A program made the position numbers and the translations under genes. Source: Vreelandella hamiltonii (GTDB taxonomy: Bacteria; Pseudomonadota; Gammaproteobacteria; Pseudomonadales; Halomonadaceae). Taken from it: DNA of 64,000 nt. The notes beneath the pieces were generated by a model that searched no databases, had not been told where the DNA came from, and was given only the letters and a program-made list of their open reading frames with translations. Shown here piece after piece: positions 1-9,165 of the stretch. The stretch spans positions 62,001 to 126,000 of the forward strand of contig NZ_BMXN01000005.1 of assembly GCF_014651775.1 (NCBI RefSeq). The letters run 5' to 3'. Each line of letters begins with the position of its first letter. Positions within the stretch are counted from its first letter, which is position 1.

Positions 1-1
1 G

Positions 2-277
2 GGGCTGAATCAGCAAACGCTGCTAGACGAAGGGACGCAGCTAGTGGTATACCGCATTGCCTGCCGCTATGCCAAGCCAGCACGTCTCGACGATGCGCTG
101 ACCGTAACGGCCACCATGGCCAATCAAGGCCGTTGTCGAATGACATTCGAGCAGCAGGTGTGGCGAGACAAGGAACTCTTGTGCTCCGCCACAGTCGAGA
201 TAGCCTGTTTGAGCGCTGATACCTTACGGCCCAAAGCGTGGCCTGCATCGCTCGATCTTTCTGTGTCGGCTCACTAG
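2..277 (+). CDS. ybgC: YbgC-type acyl-CoA thioesterase (5' end outside window)
   Basis: This is the C-terminal part of a hot-dog-fold thioesterase of the Tol-Pal-associated YbgC family. The frame is open from base 2, so the start and the N-terminal catalytic aspartate lie to the left of the window. The visible part includes the segment YAKPARLDD, which matches the conserved YxxPARLDD stretch of YbgC, followed by the beta strands of the fold and a polar tail. Family members hydrolyse short acyl-CoA or acyl-ACP thioesters in the cytoplasm and are usually the first gene of the tol-pal cluster, as here: tolQ begins about 97 bases downstream. The exact substrate cannot be read from the sequence. 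Confidence 0.85.
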   Translation, partial: GLNQQTLLDEGTQLVVYRIACRYAKPARLDDALTVTATMANQGRCRMTFEQQVWRDKELLCSATVEIACLSADTLRPKAWPASLDLSVSAH

Positions 278-374
278 CCGACCTTCAGTGTGATCTCGTG
301 CTAGCTAAACCCGGTGAAATGACCACCGCTACCCATGTCGCCATGTCGACGCCAATAGATTGAAGAGGGCAACT

Positions 375-1070
375 GTGAACGATAACACCATGTCCATACC
401 CCACTTGATAATGAGTGCCAGCACCGTCGTGCAGCTCGTCATGTTACTGCTGGTGGTGGGGTCGATCCTCTCTTGGGTGGTGATTTTCCAGCGCAGCATG
501 GCATTGCGTCGTGCCAAGCAGGAGTACAATCAATTCGAAGAGTCATTCTGGTCGGGTGTCGACCTCAATGAACTGTACCGCGAAATTCCTGCCGATGACC
601 CACGCCACGGCGCGGAGCATATCTTCCAGTCCGGCTTTCGCGAGTTCAACCGTCTGATGCCCAAGACGCGTAACGCCGACACGATCCTTGAAGGCGTTCA
701 GCGCAGCATGCGCGTTGCCTGGTCGCGGGAAGAGGATCGCCTTACCCAGCACCTGATTTTTCTGGCCACCGTGGCATCGGTCAGCCCTTACGTCGGCCTG
801 TTTGGTACGGTGTGGGGCATCATGGGCTCGTTCCAGTCGCTTTCCATGACCCAGCAAGCCACTTTGGCCACCGTTGCGCCCTGGATTGCCGAAGCCCTGA
901 TCGCCACCGCCATGGGCCTTCTGGCAGCGATTCCTGCCGTTATCTTCTATAACCGCCTTTCCAACGAAGCCTCTCGCCTGTTGGGCAAGTACGAAAATTT
1001 TGCTGAAGAATTCCATGCGATCCTGCATCGCAACTTGCAAGGTCGCGACGGCAAGCCCGATGCCCGCTAA
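375..1070 (+). CDS. tolQ: Tol-Pal inner-membrane motor protein TolQ
   Basis: TolQ is the MotA/TolQ/ExbB-type proton-channel subunit that, with TolR, energises TolA in the inner membrane during cell constriction. I place the start at GTG 375 because GAGGG lies five bases upstream; an ATG at 390 is also in frame. The 231-residue product has one N-terminal membrane helix (about residues 15-37) and two more in the C-terminal half. The conserved block around [17 protein letters not shown] and the [17 protein letters not shown] helix are typical of the family. It is the first complete gene of the tol cluster and tolR follows after 11 bases. Confidence 0.96.
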   Translation: MNDNTMSIPHLIMSASTVVQLVMLLLVVGSILSWVVIFQRSMALRRAKQEYNQFEESFWSGVDLNELYREIPADDPRHGAEHIFQSGFREFNRLMPKTRNADTILEGVQRSMRVAWSREEDRLTQHLIFLATVASVSPYVGLFGTVWGIMGSFQSLSMTQQATLATVAPWIAEALIATAMGLLAAIPAVIFYNRLSNEASRLLGKYENFAEEFHAILHRNLQGRDGKPDAR

Positions 1071-1081
1071 AGGAGTTCGTC

Positions 1082-1519
1082 ATGCAAGGTTCGTTTAATC
1101 GCGGCGGCAAGAAAAAGCCCATGGGGGAGATCAATGTCGTCCCCTTCATCGATGTCATGCTGGTGCTGCTGGTCATTTTCATGATCACGGCGCCCATGTT
1201 GACGCAAGGCGTGCAGGTGGATTTGCCGCAGGTCACTTCGGAACCTATCGAGACTCAAGAAGACAGTGATCCGATCATCATTTCGGTGGATCGTGACGGT
1301 GGCTACTTCATCACCTTGGGTGAAGACACCAGCAATGTCTCTTTGGAGCAGATTTCCGAACGCGTCATTGCCATTCTCCAACGGCGACCTGGCACCCCTG
1401 TCATGGTCAGGGGCGACCGTAGCGTGCCTTATGGCCAGGTCGTCATGTTGATGAGCACCCTGCAACGCTCTGGTGTGGCGAACGTTGGGCTGCTCTCAGA
1501 GCCGCCGCAAGATGGCTAA
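1082..1519 (+). CDS. tolR: Tol-Pal proton-channel subunit TolR
   Basis: TolR is an ExbD-family protein of 145 residues with a single N-terminal membrane helix and a periplasmic domain. The helix holds the family's key aspartate (Asp24 in [12 protein letters not shown]), which takes part in proton transfer in the TolQ-TolR motor. AAGGAG lies just upstream of ATG 1082. The usual length and the position between tolQ and tolA leave little doubt. The tolA reading frame begins at or just after the tolR stop, which suggests coupled translation. Confidence 0.96.
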   Translation: MQGSFNRGGKKKPMGEINVVPFIDVMLVLLVIFMITAPMLTQGVQVDLPQVTSEPIETQEDSDPIIISVDRDGGYFITLGEDTSNVSLEQISERVIAILQRRPGTPVMVRGDRSVPYGQVVMLMSTLQRSGVANVGLLSEPPQDG

Positions 1520-1532
1520 GGGCGAGTCACCG

Positions 1533-2693
1533 ATGGCAGTGAAACCACCACGCGACCCCCAGGATGTCGGCTACACATTGCCGACGGTTCTGGCGATTGG
1601 CGTGCATCTCGTCGTGATTGCGTTCACGCTGATTCGGCTACCCAGCACGCCTGCAGAGCCCGACTCCTCATCGATCGTGCAGGCCACTTTTGTCAGCACG
1701 GAAACCTTTACCGATCAGGCGCAGCAGGTCACCGAGCAGCAGGCCGCGCTGAACAGTGCGACCGAGCCGGCCGAGAGCGAGCCAGCACCTGAAGCACCTA
1801 GCCCCGCAGAGCAGGCAGCTGAAGCAGAGGCTGCCGCGGCGGCACAGCGCGAGGCAGAAGCCGCAGCCCGTGCAGAGCAGCAAGCCCGTGAGCTGGCCGA
1901 AGCCCAGGCCGAGGCCGAAGCAGAGGCCCAGCGGCGCGAGCAGGAAGCTCAGCGGGCAGCAGAAGAGCAGGCCGCTGAGCAGCGCGCCCGGGAAGAAGCA
2001 GAAGCCCAACGCCAAGCCGAGGCGGAAGCCCAGCGGGAAGCCGAAGCAGAAGCCCAGCGCCAGCGGGAAGCCGAAGCAGAAGCCCAGCGCCAGCGGGAAG
2101 CCGAAGCAGAAGCCCAGCGCCAGCGGGAGGCCGAAGCAGAAGCCCAACGCCAGCGGGAAGCCGAAGCAGAAGCCCAACGTCAGCGGGAAGCCGAAGCAGA
2201 AGCCCAACGTCAGCGGGAGGCTGAAGCAGAAGCCCAACGCCAGCGGGAGGCTGAAGCAGAAGCCCAGCGTCAGCGGGAAGCCGAAGCCCAGCGTCAGCGT
2301 GAGGCTGAGGAGCGACGTGCTGCCGAAGCGGCAGAAGCGGCCATGCAGCGCCAGTTGGCGGGTGAAGCCGAAGCGGCTGCCAATGCTCAGCAGGCCCAGC
2401 AGGCGGCAAACAGCTTTATCAACATCGTGCGGCGAGCCGTTGAGCAGGCCTGGGTCATTCCGCCGGGAGCAAGCAACTCGATGAGTGCTACCATACAGGT
2501 AAGGCTTGGACCATCGGGCGAACTGCTTGCCACATCGGTGGTCACTTCAAGTGGCGACAGTGCCTTTGACCGGTCGGCAATGCAGGCGGTCGAACATGCA
2601 GCACCGTTTGGCGAGTTACGCGACTTGCCAGCGGATCAGCAGCGCAATTTACGTCAATTTAATCTGCGATTTACCCCGGGGGATGTTCGCTGA
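1533..2693 (+). CDS. tolA: Tol-Pal trans-envelope protein TolA
   Basis: TolA spans the periplasm and links the TolQR motor to TolB-Pal at the outer membrane. The 386-residue product has one N-terminal membrane helix (about residues 13-34), a long Ala/Glu/Gln/Arg-rich helical stalk (about 85-285) and a C-terminal globular domain (about 290-386) of the TolA/TonB_C type. Much of the stalk is a perfect ten-residue repeat, encoded by 30-bp tandem repeats at 2041-2280. I prefer ATG 1533, preceded by AAGGGCGAG; ATG 1512, which overlaps the tolR stop, is an alternative. The stop overlaps the tolB start as TGATG. Confidence 0.94.
   Translation: MAVKPPRDPQDVGYTLPTVLAIGVHLVVIAFTLIRLPSTPAEPDSSSIVQATFVSTETFTDQAQQVTEQQAALNSATEPAESEPAPEAPSPAEQAAEAEAAAAAQREAEAAARAEQQARELAEAQAEAEAEAQRREQEAQRAAEEQAAEQRAREEAEAQRQAEAEAQREAEAEAQRQREAEAEAQRQREAEAEAQRQREAEAEAQRQREAEAEAQRQREAEAEAQRQREAEAEAQRQREAEAEAQRQREAEAQRQREAEERRAAEAAEAAMQRQLAGEAEAAANAQQAQQAANSFINIVRRAVEQAWVIPPGASNSMSATIQVRLGPSGELLATSVVTSSGDSAFDRSAMQAVEHAAPFGELRDLPADQQRNLRQFNLRFTPGDVR
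2041..2280 (+). repeat. Eight 30-bp tandem repeats inside tolA
   Basis: Eight consecutive 30-bp units (2041-2070 through 2251-2280) each encode the decapeptide [10 protein letters not shown] with only synonymous third-base changes (cag/caa, cgc/cgt, gaa/gag). A shortened copy follows at 2281. The decapeptide is close to the heptad-like periodicity of a helical stalk, so copy-number change would alter TolA length in steps of ten residues without breaking the frame. Confidence 0.95.
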
Positions 2694-3979
2694 TGCAAAC
2701 GTTGAGCAAAGTGTGGCTTTTTTGCGTACTGCTGTTGATCAGCAGTGTGGCAAGCGCAAACCTGACCATTGAAATAACCCGTGGCAGTGACCGTGCGCTG
2801 CCCATTGGCGTGGTCCCGTTCGAGGGAGGCGAAGGCTTCCCGGAAGACGTGGCTCAGATCATCCAGGACAACCTCGAGCGCAGCGGCTACTTTTCACCGC
2901 TGGATAGAGGCGCCATGTTCGAGCGCCCCAGCCAGGCCAGCGACGTTCAGTTCGGCACCTGGCGTTCATTGGATGTCCGCTATCTGGTAGTAGGCCGAGC
3001 GCGCCAATCGGGCAGTGGCTATGAGCTGCAGTTCGACCTGATGGATATCAGTGGTCAGCGTCCTATCCTGAGTGAAACCGTCACCGCCAACAGTAATGAT
3101 CTGCGTGGTGCGGCGCACTATATCAGCGATGAGATCTTCGAAGCGATCACGGATATTCGTGGCGCATTCTCCACGCGCATTGCCTATGTGACTGCGCAAG
3201 GCGTGGGCGACAACATGCAGTTCGGCCTCTACGTGGCCGATGCCGATGGCCGCAGAAGCCAGCAAGTGCTGACCTCTGACCAGCCCATCATGTCGCCAGC
3301 ATGGTCACCGGATGGACGTAAACTGGCGTATGTGTCTTTCGAGTCTGGCCAGGCCGCCATCTACATTCAGGACGTGGCCACCGGCCAGCGTGTGCAGGCG
3401 ACGTCGTTCGACGGCATCAATGGCGCGCCTACCTGGTCGCCCGATGGCCGTCGCATTGCCATGTCGCTGTCAAAGGATGGTCAGCCTGAAATCTACATTC
3501 TGGATGTGGCCAACCGCTCCGTGGAGCGTGTCACCCAAAGCAACAGTATCGACACCGAGCCAGCATGGTCACCCGATGGCCGCAGCCTGATTTTTACTTC
3601 TGACCGCAGCGGTGGGCCGCAGATTTATCAATATTCGCTGGGTAGTGGCGAAACTAATCGCATTACGTTCACAGGTAACTATAATGCCCGTGCCCGCTTC
3701 TCTCCCGACGGTGAAGAGATCTTCTTCATCCATCGTTCAAGCCGGGGTTATCAGGTTGCCAAGCAGGATCTTGGGGGTGGTCGCTTAGTGGTCTTGAGCG
3801 AATCGACAAGAGATGAATCTCCTAGTGTTGCACCGAACGGTACCATGGTAATCTTCGCTACCCAGCAGGGTAGTGCGGGTGTGCTCAGTGCCGTTTCAGC
3901 CGATGGCCGTTCATCGTTCAGGCTGCCAGCAGCACAAGGCGAAGTGCGTGACCCTGCATGGTCACCTTTTTTAAATTAA
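2693..3979 (+). CDS. tolB: Tol-Pal periplasmic beta-propeller TolB
   Basis: TolB is a soluble periplasmic protein that binds Pal and TolA. The 428-residue product starts with a clear signal peptide (cut predicted after VASA at residue 22), followed by an N-terminal alpha/beta domain (about 25-160) and a six-bladed propeller. The blades repeat the PAWSPDGR-type motif (near residues 203, 247, 291 and others). Start ATG 2693 overlaps the tolA stop by one base (TGATG), pointing to translational coupling. Length is usual for the family. Confidence 0.97.
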   Translation: MQTLSKVWLFCVLLLISSVASANLTIEITRGSDRALPIGVVPFEGGEGFPEDVAQIIQDNLERSGYFSPLDRGAMFERPSQASDVQFGTWRSLDVRYLVVGRARQSGSGYELQFDLMDISGQRPILSETVTANSNDLRGAAHYISDEIFEAITDIRGAFSTRIAYVTAQGVGDNMQFGLYVADADGRRSQQVLTSDQPIMSPAWSPDGRKLAYVSFESGQAAIYIQDVATGQRVQATSFDGINGAPTWSPDGRRIAMSLSKDGQPEIYILDVANRSVERVTQSNSIDTEPAWSPDGRSLIFTSDRSGGPQIYQYSLGSGETNRITFTGNYNARARFSPDGEEIFFIHRSSRGYQVAKQDLGGGRLVVLSESTRDESPSVAPNGTMVIFATQQGSAGVLSAVSADGRSSFRLPAAQGEVRDPAWSPFLN

Positions 3980-4024
3980 CGAATGAACAGCACTAAACTC
4001 TGTTTTCAGGCAAGGAGTCTGATT

Positions 4025-4564
4025 ATGCAACTTAAGCCGTTGGCTCGCTCATTGGCAGTAGCGTTATCTATCGTAGTTATCGCTGGCTGTTCCAGCACCG
4101 GCGGATCCCAGGACGGGGACGCCTACGGCAGCCAGTCTGGCAGCAGCGTAGGGTCTGGCACGTCGGGCGCAGGTGCGGGTGGTCAGTATGGTTCCACCAC
4201 TGGCTCGGGTGCTGGTCAGCAAGCCGACTCGCGTATTCCCGAAGTGCGTACCATCTACTTCGATTTTGACCGCGATACCATCAAGAGCGAATATGAGTCC
4301 GTCGTCATGGCCCACGCTCGCTACCTGCGTGCCAACCCGAACGCACGCGTCGTTCTGCATGGCCATACCGACGAGCGCGGTACGCGTGAATACAACATGG
4401 CCCTCGGCGAGCGTCGTGCCGGAGCCGTGCAGCGCTTCCTGAACATTCAGGGCGTTTCTCCTTCACAGATGAGCGTTGTCAGCTACGGTGAAGAGCGTCC
4501 GGCAGTGAGCGGTCAGAGCGAAAGTGCTTACTCTCAGAACCGTCGCGTAGTCTTCAACTACTGA
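4025..4564 (+). CDS. pal: Peptidoglycan-associated lipoprotein Pal
   Basis: Pal is an outer-membrane lipoprotein whose OmpA-like domain binds peptidoglycan and which partners with TolB. I choose ATG 4025, preceded by AAGGAG, over the in-frame ATG 3983. The 179-residue product has a lipoprotein signal ending in the lipobox IAGC, a Gly/Ser-rich linker, and a C-terminal OmpA domain with FDFDRDTI, the peptidoglycan-binding HGHTDERGTREYN stretch, and the NRRV end. It lies between tolB and cpoB as in most gammaproteobacteria. Confidence 0.97.
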   Translation: MQLKPLARSLAVALSIVVIAGCSSTGGSQDGDAYGSQSGSSVGSGTSGAGAGGQYGSTTGSGAGQQADSRIPEVRTIYFDFDRDTIKSEYESVVMAHARYLRANPNARVVLHGHTDERGTREYNMALGERRAGAVQRFLNIQGVSPSQMSVVSYGEERPAVSGQSESAYSQNRRVVFNY

Positions 4565-4569
4565 TAGCG

Positions 4570-4597
4570 TTGGCGTGCCTGTCATCAGGCACGCCAA
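4570..4597 (+). promoter_or_regulatory. Perfect 12-bp stem-loop between pal and cpoB
   Basis: Bases 4570-4581 and 4586-4597 form a perfect 12-bp stem with a four-base loop (TCAT). There is no T-run after it, so it is more likely an mRNA-stabilising or partial-attenuation hairpin that keeps pal expression above cpoB than a full terminator. That role is inferred from position only. Confidence 0.6.
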
Positions 4598-4616
4598 TGG
4601 CCTTTCGGAGCTATCA

Positions 4617-5423
4617 ATGAATCACAGTCTCAAACGCTATTTTGAGAGGCTGTGCGGTGCGGGAGCCTTGGTGCTCCCGCTGTCCGTATTGCCCTTATCC
4701 CTGTTTACTGCCTCCGCCGTTGCTCAGCAGCCGCTGGTGCAAGATCTCTCTTCTGGTTCTTCGGGTTTCTACCAACAGACGCAGCGTCAAGAGTCCTCGG
4801 GTGGCAACCTGGTGCTGTTCAATCAGGTTCAAGAGCACCAGCAGGAAATCCAGCAGCTGCGGGGGCAGATCGAAGAGCTGCGTCACCAGTTGGAACAGCT
4901 GCGTAGACAGTCTCAGCAGCAGTATCTGGATATCGAAGACCGCCTGATGAGCAGCGGTCCCAGTCAGATCGAGCAGTCCACGCCCCAAGTCGAACCGGAA
5001 GTTGCCGAGCAGGTGGCCCAGGCCCCATCGACCCGCAACGTCAGTGACGACGCTCAGGCCGATTACCAGGCTGCCTTTGCTCATGTGCAGGCGCGCCAGT
5101 TCGGCGATGCCATTGCGGCTTTCGAATCGTTCGTGGCCGACCACCCGGACAGCAGCCTGACTGCCAATGGCCATTACTGGCTGGGCGAACTGTACGCGGC
5201 AGAAGGTGAGTTGGACGCGGCAGATCAGGCCTTTACACGTGTCATCGAGCAATACAGTGGCAGCTCCAAAGTGCCTGATGCGCTTTACAAGCTGGGACTG
5301 GTCAAGGCGCGTAAAGGGGAAGCGGCACGCAGTCGTGAGCTGTTGGAGCAAGTGCGTGACGACTACCCGCAAAGCAGCGCTGCTGGCCTTGCCAATGATT
5401 TTCTCCGTCAATCAGCCGGTTAA
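4617..5423 (+). CDS. cpoB: Cell division coordinator CpoB (YbgF)
   Basis: CpoB is a periplasmic protein that coordinates peptidoglycan synthesis with Tol-driven constriction. I choose ATG 4617; an upstream in-frame GTG at 4575 lies inside the stem-loop. The 268-residue product has a signal peptide (to about residue 36, ending AVA-QQ), a Gln/Leu-rich coiled coil that drives trimerisation (about 65-115), and three TPR-like repeats (about 148-265, YQAAFAHVQARQFGDAIAAF onward). It is the last gene of the tol-pal cluster. Confidence 0.94.
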   Translation: MNHSLKRYFERLCGAGALVLPLSVLPLSLFTASAVAQQPLVQDLSSGSSGFYQQTQRQESSGGNLVLFNQVQEHQQEIQQLRGQIEELRHQLEQLRRQSQQQYLDIEDRLMSSGPSQIEQSTPQVEPEVAEQVAQAPSTRNVSDDAQADYQAAFAHVQARQFGDAIAAFESFVADHPDSSLTANGHYWLGELYAAEGELDAADQAFTRVIEQYSGSSKVPDALYKLGLVKARKGEAARSRELLEQVRDDYPQSSAAGLANDFLRQSAG

Positions 5424-5450
5424 TCGGCTTTCTTGGATCAAGGAATCCTC

Positions 5451-6212
5451 ATGAACTGCAAAATCGACTATCAACCAGCGCCTGGCTTGCTTGAAAACCG
5501 CGTCGTGTTGGTAACCGGTGCGGGCGATGGCATAGGGCGTGTTGCAGCGCTTGAGTATGCCAAACATGGGGCAACCGTGATTTTGCTTGGTCGTACCATT
5601 GCCAAGCTGGAACGCGTTTACGATGAAATCGAAGCTCAAGGCGGTCCTCAGCCAGCCATTTTCCCGTTGAACTTCGAAGGCGCTACGTTAAAAGACTTCC
5701 ACGACATGGCCGAGACGTTGAACAACGAGTTCGGTCGGCTGGATGGTTTGTTGCACAATGCAGGGCTGTTGGGCCGTATCACCCCCTTCGACCAGTACAA
5801 TCCCGAGCTGTGGGAACAGGTCATGCAGGTGAACATCAACGGCCCCATCTGGATGACGCAGGCGCTGTTGCCGCTGCTGCAGGCGTCTGATGACGCGTCG
5901 GTGATCTTTACCTCCTCTAGCGTCGGTCGTAAAGGTCGTGCTTATTGGGGCGCCTACTCAGTCTCCAAGTTTGCCACCGAAGGGTTTATGGAAGTGCTGG
6001 CAGACGAGCTCGAAAATCAGCCGCATGTGCGGGTGAACACGCTCAATCCTGGTGCCACGCGAACCCAGATGCGGCGTTCGGCCTATCCTGGCGAAGACCC
6101 GCTGACGCTGCGCACGCCAGAAGAGATCATGCCCACCTACCTATGGCTGATGGGCCCGGACAGCCAAGGGGTCAGCGGCCAGAAGTACGATGCCCAGCCG
6201 CCGCGTAGTTGA
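5451..6212 (+). CDS. yciK: YciK-family short-chain dehydrogenase/reductase
   Basis: This 253-residue protein is a classical SDR. It has the cofactor-binding TGAGDGIG (residues 22-29), an Asn-Ala-Gly motif (HNAGLLG), a catalytic Ser in FTSSSVGRKG and the YSVSK motif with catalytic Tyr and Lys. The N-terminal segment and overall similarity suggest the YciK subgroup, whose substrate is not settled. AAGGAA lies seven bases before ATG 5451. In Pseudomonas the neighbours ubiG-mupP-yciK run together; here yciK is convergent with mupP-ubiG. Confidence 0.88.
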   Translation: MNCKIDYQPAPGLLENRVVLVTGAGDGIGRVAALEYAKHGATVILLGRTIAKLERVYDEIEAQGGPQPAIFPLNFEGATLKDFHDMAETLNNEFGRLDGLLHNAGLLGRITPFDQYNPELWEQVMQVNINGPIWMTQALLPLLQASDDASVIFTSSSVGRKGRAYWGAYSVSKFATEGFMEVLADELENQPHVRVNTLNPGATRTQMRRSAYPGEDPLTLRTPEEIMPTYLWLMGPDSQGVSGQKYDAQPPRS

Positions 6213-6266
6213 TTTGCCTGAAGGATGCAGCAAGTGCGCCATCGGCCCCATGGGCCGATGAGCATG

Positions 6267-6938
6267 TCACTGGGAGCGGTGGTCGTCTAACGCGGCCACC
6301 AGCTCCTCGCACGTCGCAAACCAGACATCGGCAGGCCATCGCTGGTAGTCGTCCTCTTCGCTGATGTAGCCATAGCCTACCGCTACGGCCAGCATGCCAG
6401 CCGCTCGCGCTGCCTGCATGTCCCTGACATGATCGCCTATGTACCAACAACGCTCAGGCGCTACGCCCAACCGCTTGGCAGCTTCCCATAGAGGCTCGGG
6501 GGCGGGTTTCTTGACGCTCAGGTCATCGGCACACAGCAGTGCCCCAGGTGTGAGTTCCAAGGCATCCAATAACGGAACGGTATAGCGCCTTGGTTTGTTG
6601 GTGACGATTCCCCAAGGGCGAGCGCGTTCTTGCCAGGCATGCAGCCACACGTCCAGCGGAGAAAACAGGCGGCTGTGTACGGCGACTTTCTGCTCGTAGG
6701 CATCGAGTAGAAAGTCACGCGCCTGCTCATGCTCGTCACTGCCGCTGTCAAGACCCAGAGCCAGCGAGACCAGAGCACTGCCACCATTGGAGACCTGCCC
6801 GCGAATCTGTTCGAAGGGCAGGGCCGCGAGGCCATGGTGGGCTCTCAAGGCATTGGTGGCGGCGGCCAGATCCGGCGCTGTGTCCACCAGCGTGCCATCC
6901 AGGTCGAAGATCACGGCGTGGGGGGCAGAAGGGCGCAT
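6267..6938 (-). CDS. mupP: HAD-family phosphatase, probable MurNAc 6-phosphate phosphatase MupP (Gph-like)
   Basis: The 223-residue product is a HAD hydrolase of the phosphoglycolate-phosphatase type. It has the nucleophile motif DLDGT (Asp12, Asp14), the Lys motif KKPAPEP and the acidic motif GDHVRDMQAARAAG. Its start abuts the ubiG stop (TAG-ATG), so the two are co-transcribed. In pseudomonads the HAD gene just after ubiG is MupP, which removes phosphate from N-acetylmuramic acid 6-phosphate in the cell-wall recycling shortcut. I call it MupP from this context; phosphoglycolate phosphatase (Gph) is the alternative. Confidence 0.85.
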   Translation of the reverse strand: MRPSAPHAVIFDLDGTLVDTAPDLAAATNALRAHHGLAALPFEQIRGQVSNGGSALVSLALGLDSGSDEHEQARDFLLDAYEQKVAVHSRLFSPLDVWLHAWQERARPWGIVTNKPRRYTVPLLDALELTPGALLCADDLSVKKPAPEPLWEAAKRLGVAPERCWYIGDHVRDMQAARAAGMLAVAVGYGYISEEDDYQRWPADVWFATCEELVAALDDHRSQ

Positions 6939-7682
6939 CTATTCGCTCACCTTGCGACAGTGCATCATGTAGTTGACCGATACGTCATGGGCCACCAGGC
7001 GGTAGTGTCGTGTCAGCGGGTTATAGGTCAAACCGCTCTGCTCACGCACTTCCAGCGAGGCGCTACGCGCCCAGTGGGCCATTTCGGAGGGGCGAATGAA
7101 TTTTGCATAGTCGTGGGTGCCACGGGGAAGTAGCTTGAGCAGGTATTCGGCACCGACGATAGCGAAGGCGTAGGACTTGGGCGTGCGGTTCAGCGTAGAA
7201 AAGAACACGTGGCCGCCTGGCCGCACCAGTTGACTGCAGGCACGGATGATAGAAGCCGGGTCTGGCACGTGCTCCAGCATCTCCATGCAGGTGACCACAT
7301 CGAACGTGCCAGGCTGCTGGGCTGCCAGTGCTTCGACACTGATGTGCTGGTAGTCGATAGCCACACCACTCTCTTCAGCGTGCAGTCTTGCCACTCCCAG
7401 CGGTGCTTCGCCCATGTCGATACCGGTCACGCGTGCGCCACGGTGCGCCATGGCTTCGCTCAAGATGCCGCCCCCACAACCTACATCCAGCACTTGTTTG
7501 CCTGCCAGGCCAGCGCGAGCATCAATGAAGTCCAGCCGCAAAGGGTTGATGTCGTGCAGTGGCTTGAACTCACTGTGAGGATCCCACCAGCGGCTGGCAA
7601 GTGCTTCAAATTTGGCAACTTCTGCCGCATCAACGTTGCCCTGTAGGCGGTCAGTGGTGCTATCCTGAAGAGTCGATGACAT
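6939..7682 (-). CDS. ubiG: Ubiquinone O-methyltransferase UbiG
   Basis: UbiG is the SAM-dependent methyltransferase that carries out the two O-methylations of ubiquinone synthesis. The 247-residue product has the opening segment with [11 protein letters not shown] that is diagnostic for UbiG, the SAM-binding [13 protein letters not shown], and the downstream EMLEHVPDP and LNRTPKSY motifs. Start ATG 7682 is preceded by AGGGAG; a further upstream in-frame ATG at 7709 is less well placed. mupP follows with no gap. Confidence 0.96.
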   Translation of the reverse strand: MSSTLQDSTTDRLQGNVDAAEVAKFEALASRWWDPHSEFKPLHDINPLRLDFIDARAGLAGKQVLDVGCGGGILSEAMAHRGARVTGIDMGEAPLGVARLHAEESGVAIDYQHISVEALAAQQPGTFDVVTCMEMLEHVPDPASIIRACSQLVRPGGHVFFSTLNRTPKSYAFAIVGAEYLLKLLPRGTHDYAKFIRPSEMAHWARSASLEVREQSGLTYNPLTRHYRLVAHDVSVNYMMHCRKVSE

Positions 7683-7759
7683 GGTATGGCTCCCTGAGCA
7701 AGTCGGCAATAAAGTGGAGAGGGCAATGCCTTGCCCATCACCCTTCTATCGTTGAGTAT

Positions 7760-7780
7760 GGGAGTATTCTAACCACTCCC
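7760..7780. promoter_or_regulatory. Dyad in the divergent ubiG / UGD-like promoter region
   Basis: GGGAGT (7760-7765) and ACTCCC (7775-7780) form a six-base dyad with a nine-base spacer in the 181-bp gap between the divergent genes. It could be an operator for either direction. I see no confident -35/-10 pair here. Confidence 0.3.
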
Positions 7781-7863
7781 GGAGCGGAACGCATGAAAAG
7801 GAGCGAGGCATGATGCCCAACCCCCTATTTTATCGACGGTTGTTTGCCATGGAGAGCCTTTGA

Positions 7864-9156
7864 ATGCGGGTATTACTGCACGGTAGCGAGCTGAGTGCCG
7901 CCACGGCGGCTGCCGCCCTCGCCTGGGTAGGTCATCAGGTGGACTGGCTGTTGCACGAAGACATGCCCTGGTCATCATTGGCTCAGGTCGATTGGCTGCG
8001 CCGTGAGCCTTCGCTCATGGCGCAGCTGGAACAGGCCTTGGCGTCGGGGCAACTGCGCGTCATCGAAACACTCGACTCGTCTCACGCGCCCGATGTGGTC
8101 TGGCTGGCTCTGTCACCTAGCCAACGTGATTCAGCGCGCCGTCTGCTCAACAGTTCCACGTTTGCTGATTATCAAGGCGGCGTGCTGATCAATAACTCGA
8201 CTTTCCCTGTGGGTGAAACCGAGCGCCTTCATGCGTTGATGGGCCATCAGCATAGCCGTGTGGCGCTGCCTGACACGTTGGAAGAAGGCCGGGCATGGTC
8301 CGCTTTCACTCGGCCGGTGCGTTGGCTACTGGGCTGTGATGATGCTCACGGTGAGCAGGTCACGCGTGAGTTGTTGCGGGCCTTCAATCGCCGCAGCGAA
8401 GTGTTTCAGCGTATGCCCTGTCGAGCGGCTGAACTGACCAAGCTGGCCATCAATGGTATGTTGGCCACGCGTATCAGCTACATGAATGAAGTTGCTGGCT
8501 TGGCGGATACATTGGGTGTGGACGTGGAGCATGTGCGCCAGGGGATGGGGGCGGATAGCCGAATCGGTTTCGAATATCTCTATCCCGGCTGTGGTTTTGG
8601 TGGCCCCAATTTCTCCCGTGATCTGATGGGCCTGGCCGATGTTCAATCGGCGCATGGCCGTTACTCCGCTTTGCTGGAGCAGGTCATGGATATCAACGAG
8701 CAAAAGAAAGAGACCTTGTTCAGAAAATTGTGGGCGTTTTTCGATGGTAACCTGGCAGGCAAGACGATTGCCGTGTGGGGGGCTGCCTTCAAGCCGGGAA
8801 CGGCACGAATCGACCACGCCCCTGTGCTGACACTGCTGGAAGCCCTTTGGGCGCAGGGCGTAACGGTCAAGTTGCATGACCCGGCAGCACTGCCGGCCCT
8901 GCATGAAGCCGTCGGCCAGCGCGATGACTTGATTACCGTCCAAGGCGACCCTTACCAGGCGTGCCAAGGGGCAGATGCCTTGATGCTGGTGACGGAATGG
9001 AAGACTTACTGGAACCCGGATTGGCATCGCCTGGCGACGCTGCTGGGAGAAAAACTGGTACTGGATGGCCGCAATATTTATGACCCTGCTTTTGTCGCCA
9101 GCTGTGGCCTACACTACCGGGGAATTGGACGACGCGCCGACCCGATGTTGCCCTAA
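7864..9156 (+). CDS. UDP-glucose dehydrogenase-like protein without the catalytic cysteine
   Basis: The 430-residue product has the length and domain order of UDP-glucose/GDP-mannose dehydrogenases: an N-terminal Rossmann-like region, a central helical domain (KLAINGMLATRISYMNEVAGLAD, split here from about 193 to 215), and a C-terminal sugar-binding domain with EWKTYWNPD and LDGRNIYDP. Two key sites are altered. The catalytic GGSCFPKD motif reads GGPNFSRD (246-253), so Asn249 stands where the catalytic Cys should be. The N-terminal glycine-rich GxGxxG loop reads HGSELS. Lys193 is kept. It is therefore probably not a normal oxidising UGD. GGAG lies eight bases before ATG 7864. Confidence 0.85.
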   Translation: MRVLLHGSELSAATAAAALAWVGHQVDWLLHEDMPWSSLAQVDWLRREPSLMAQLEQALASGQLRVIETLDSSHAPDVVWLALSPSQRDSARRLLNSSTFADYQGGVLINNSTFPVGETERLHALMGHQHSRVALPDTLEEGRAWSAFTRPVRWLLGCDDAHGEQVTRELLRAFNRRSEVFQRMPCRAAELTKLAINGMLATRISYMNEVAGLADTLGVDVEHVRQGMGADSRIGFEYLYPGCGFGGPNFSRDLMGLADVQSAHGRYSALLEQVMDINEQKKETLFRKLWAFFDGNLAGKTIAVWGAAFKPGTARIDHAPVLTLLEALWAQGVTVKLHDPAALPALHEAVGQRDDLITVQGDPYQACQGADALMLVTEWKTYWNPDWHRLATLLGEKLVLDGRNIYDPAFVASCGLHYRGIGRRADPMLP

Positions 9157-9165
9157 GGAAAAATC

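Noticed and set aside
2041-2280. CRISPR array
   Set aside because: The 30-bp units are contiguous with no spacers and are in frame inside tolA.
1668-2409. Leu/Phe/Gly-rich and Pro-rich frames opposite and across the tolA repeats
   Set aside because: They are produced by reading the 30-bp tolA repeats in other frames. tolA has the right domains on both sides.
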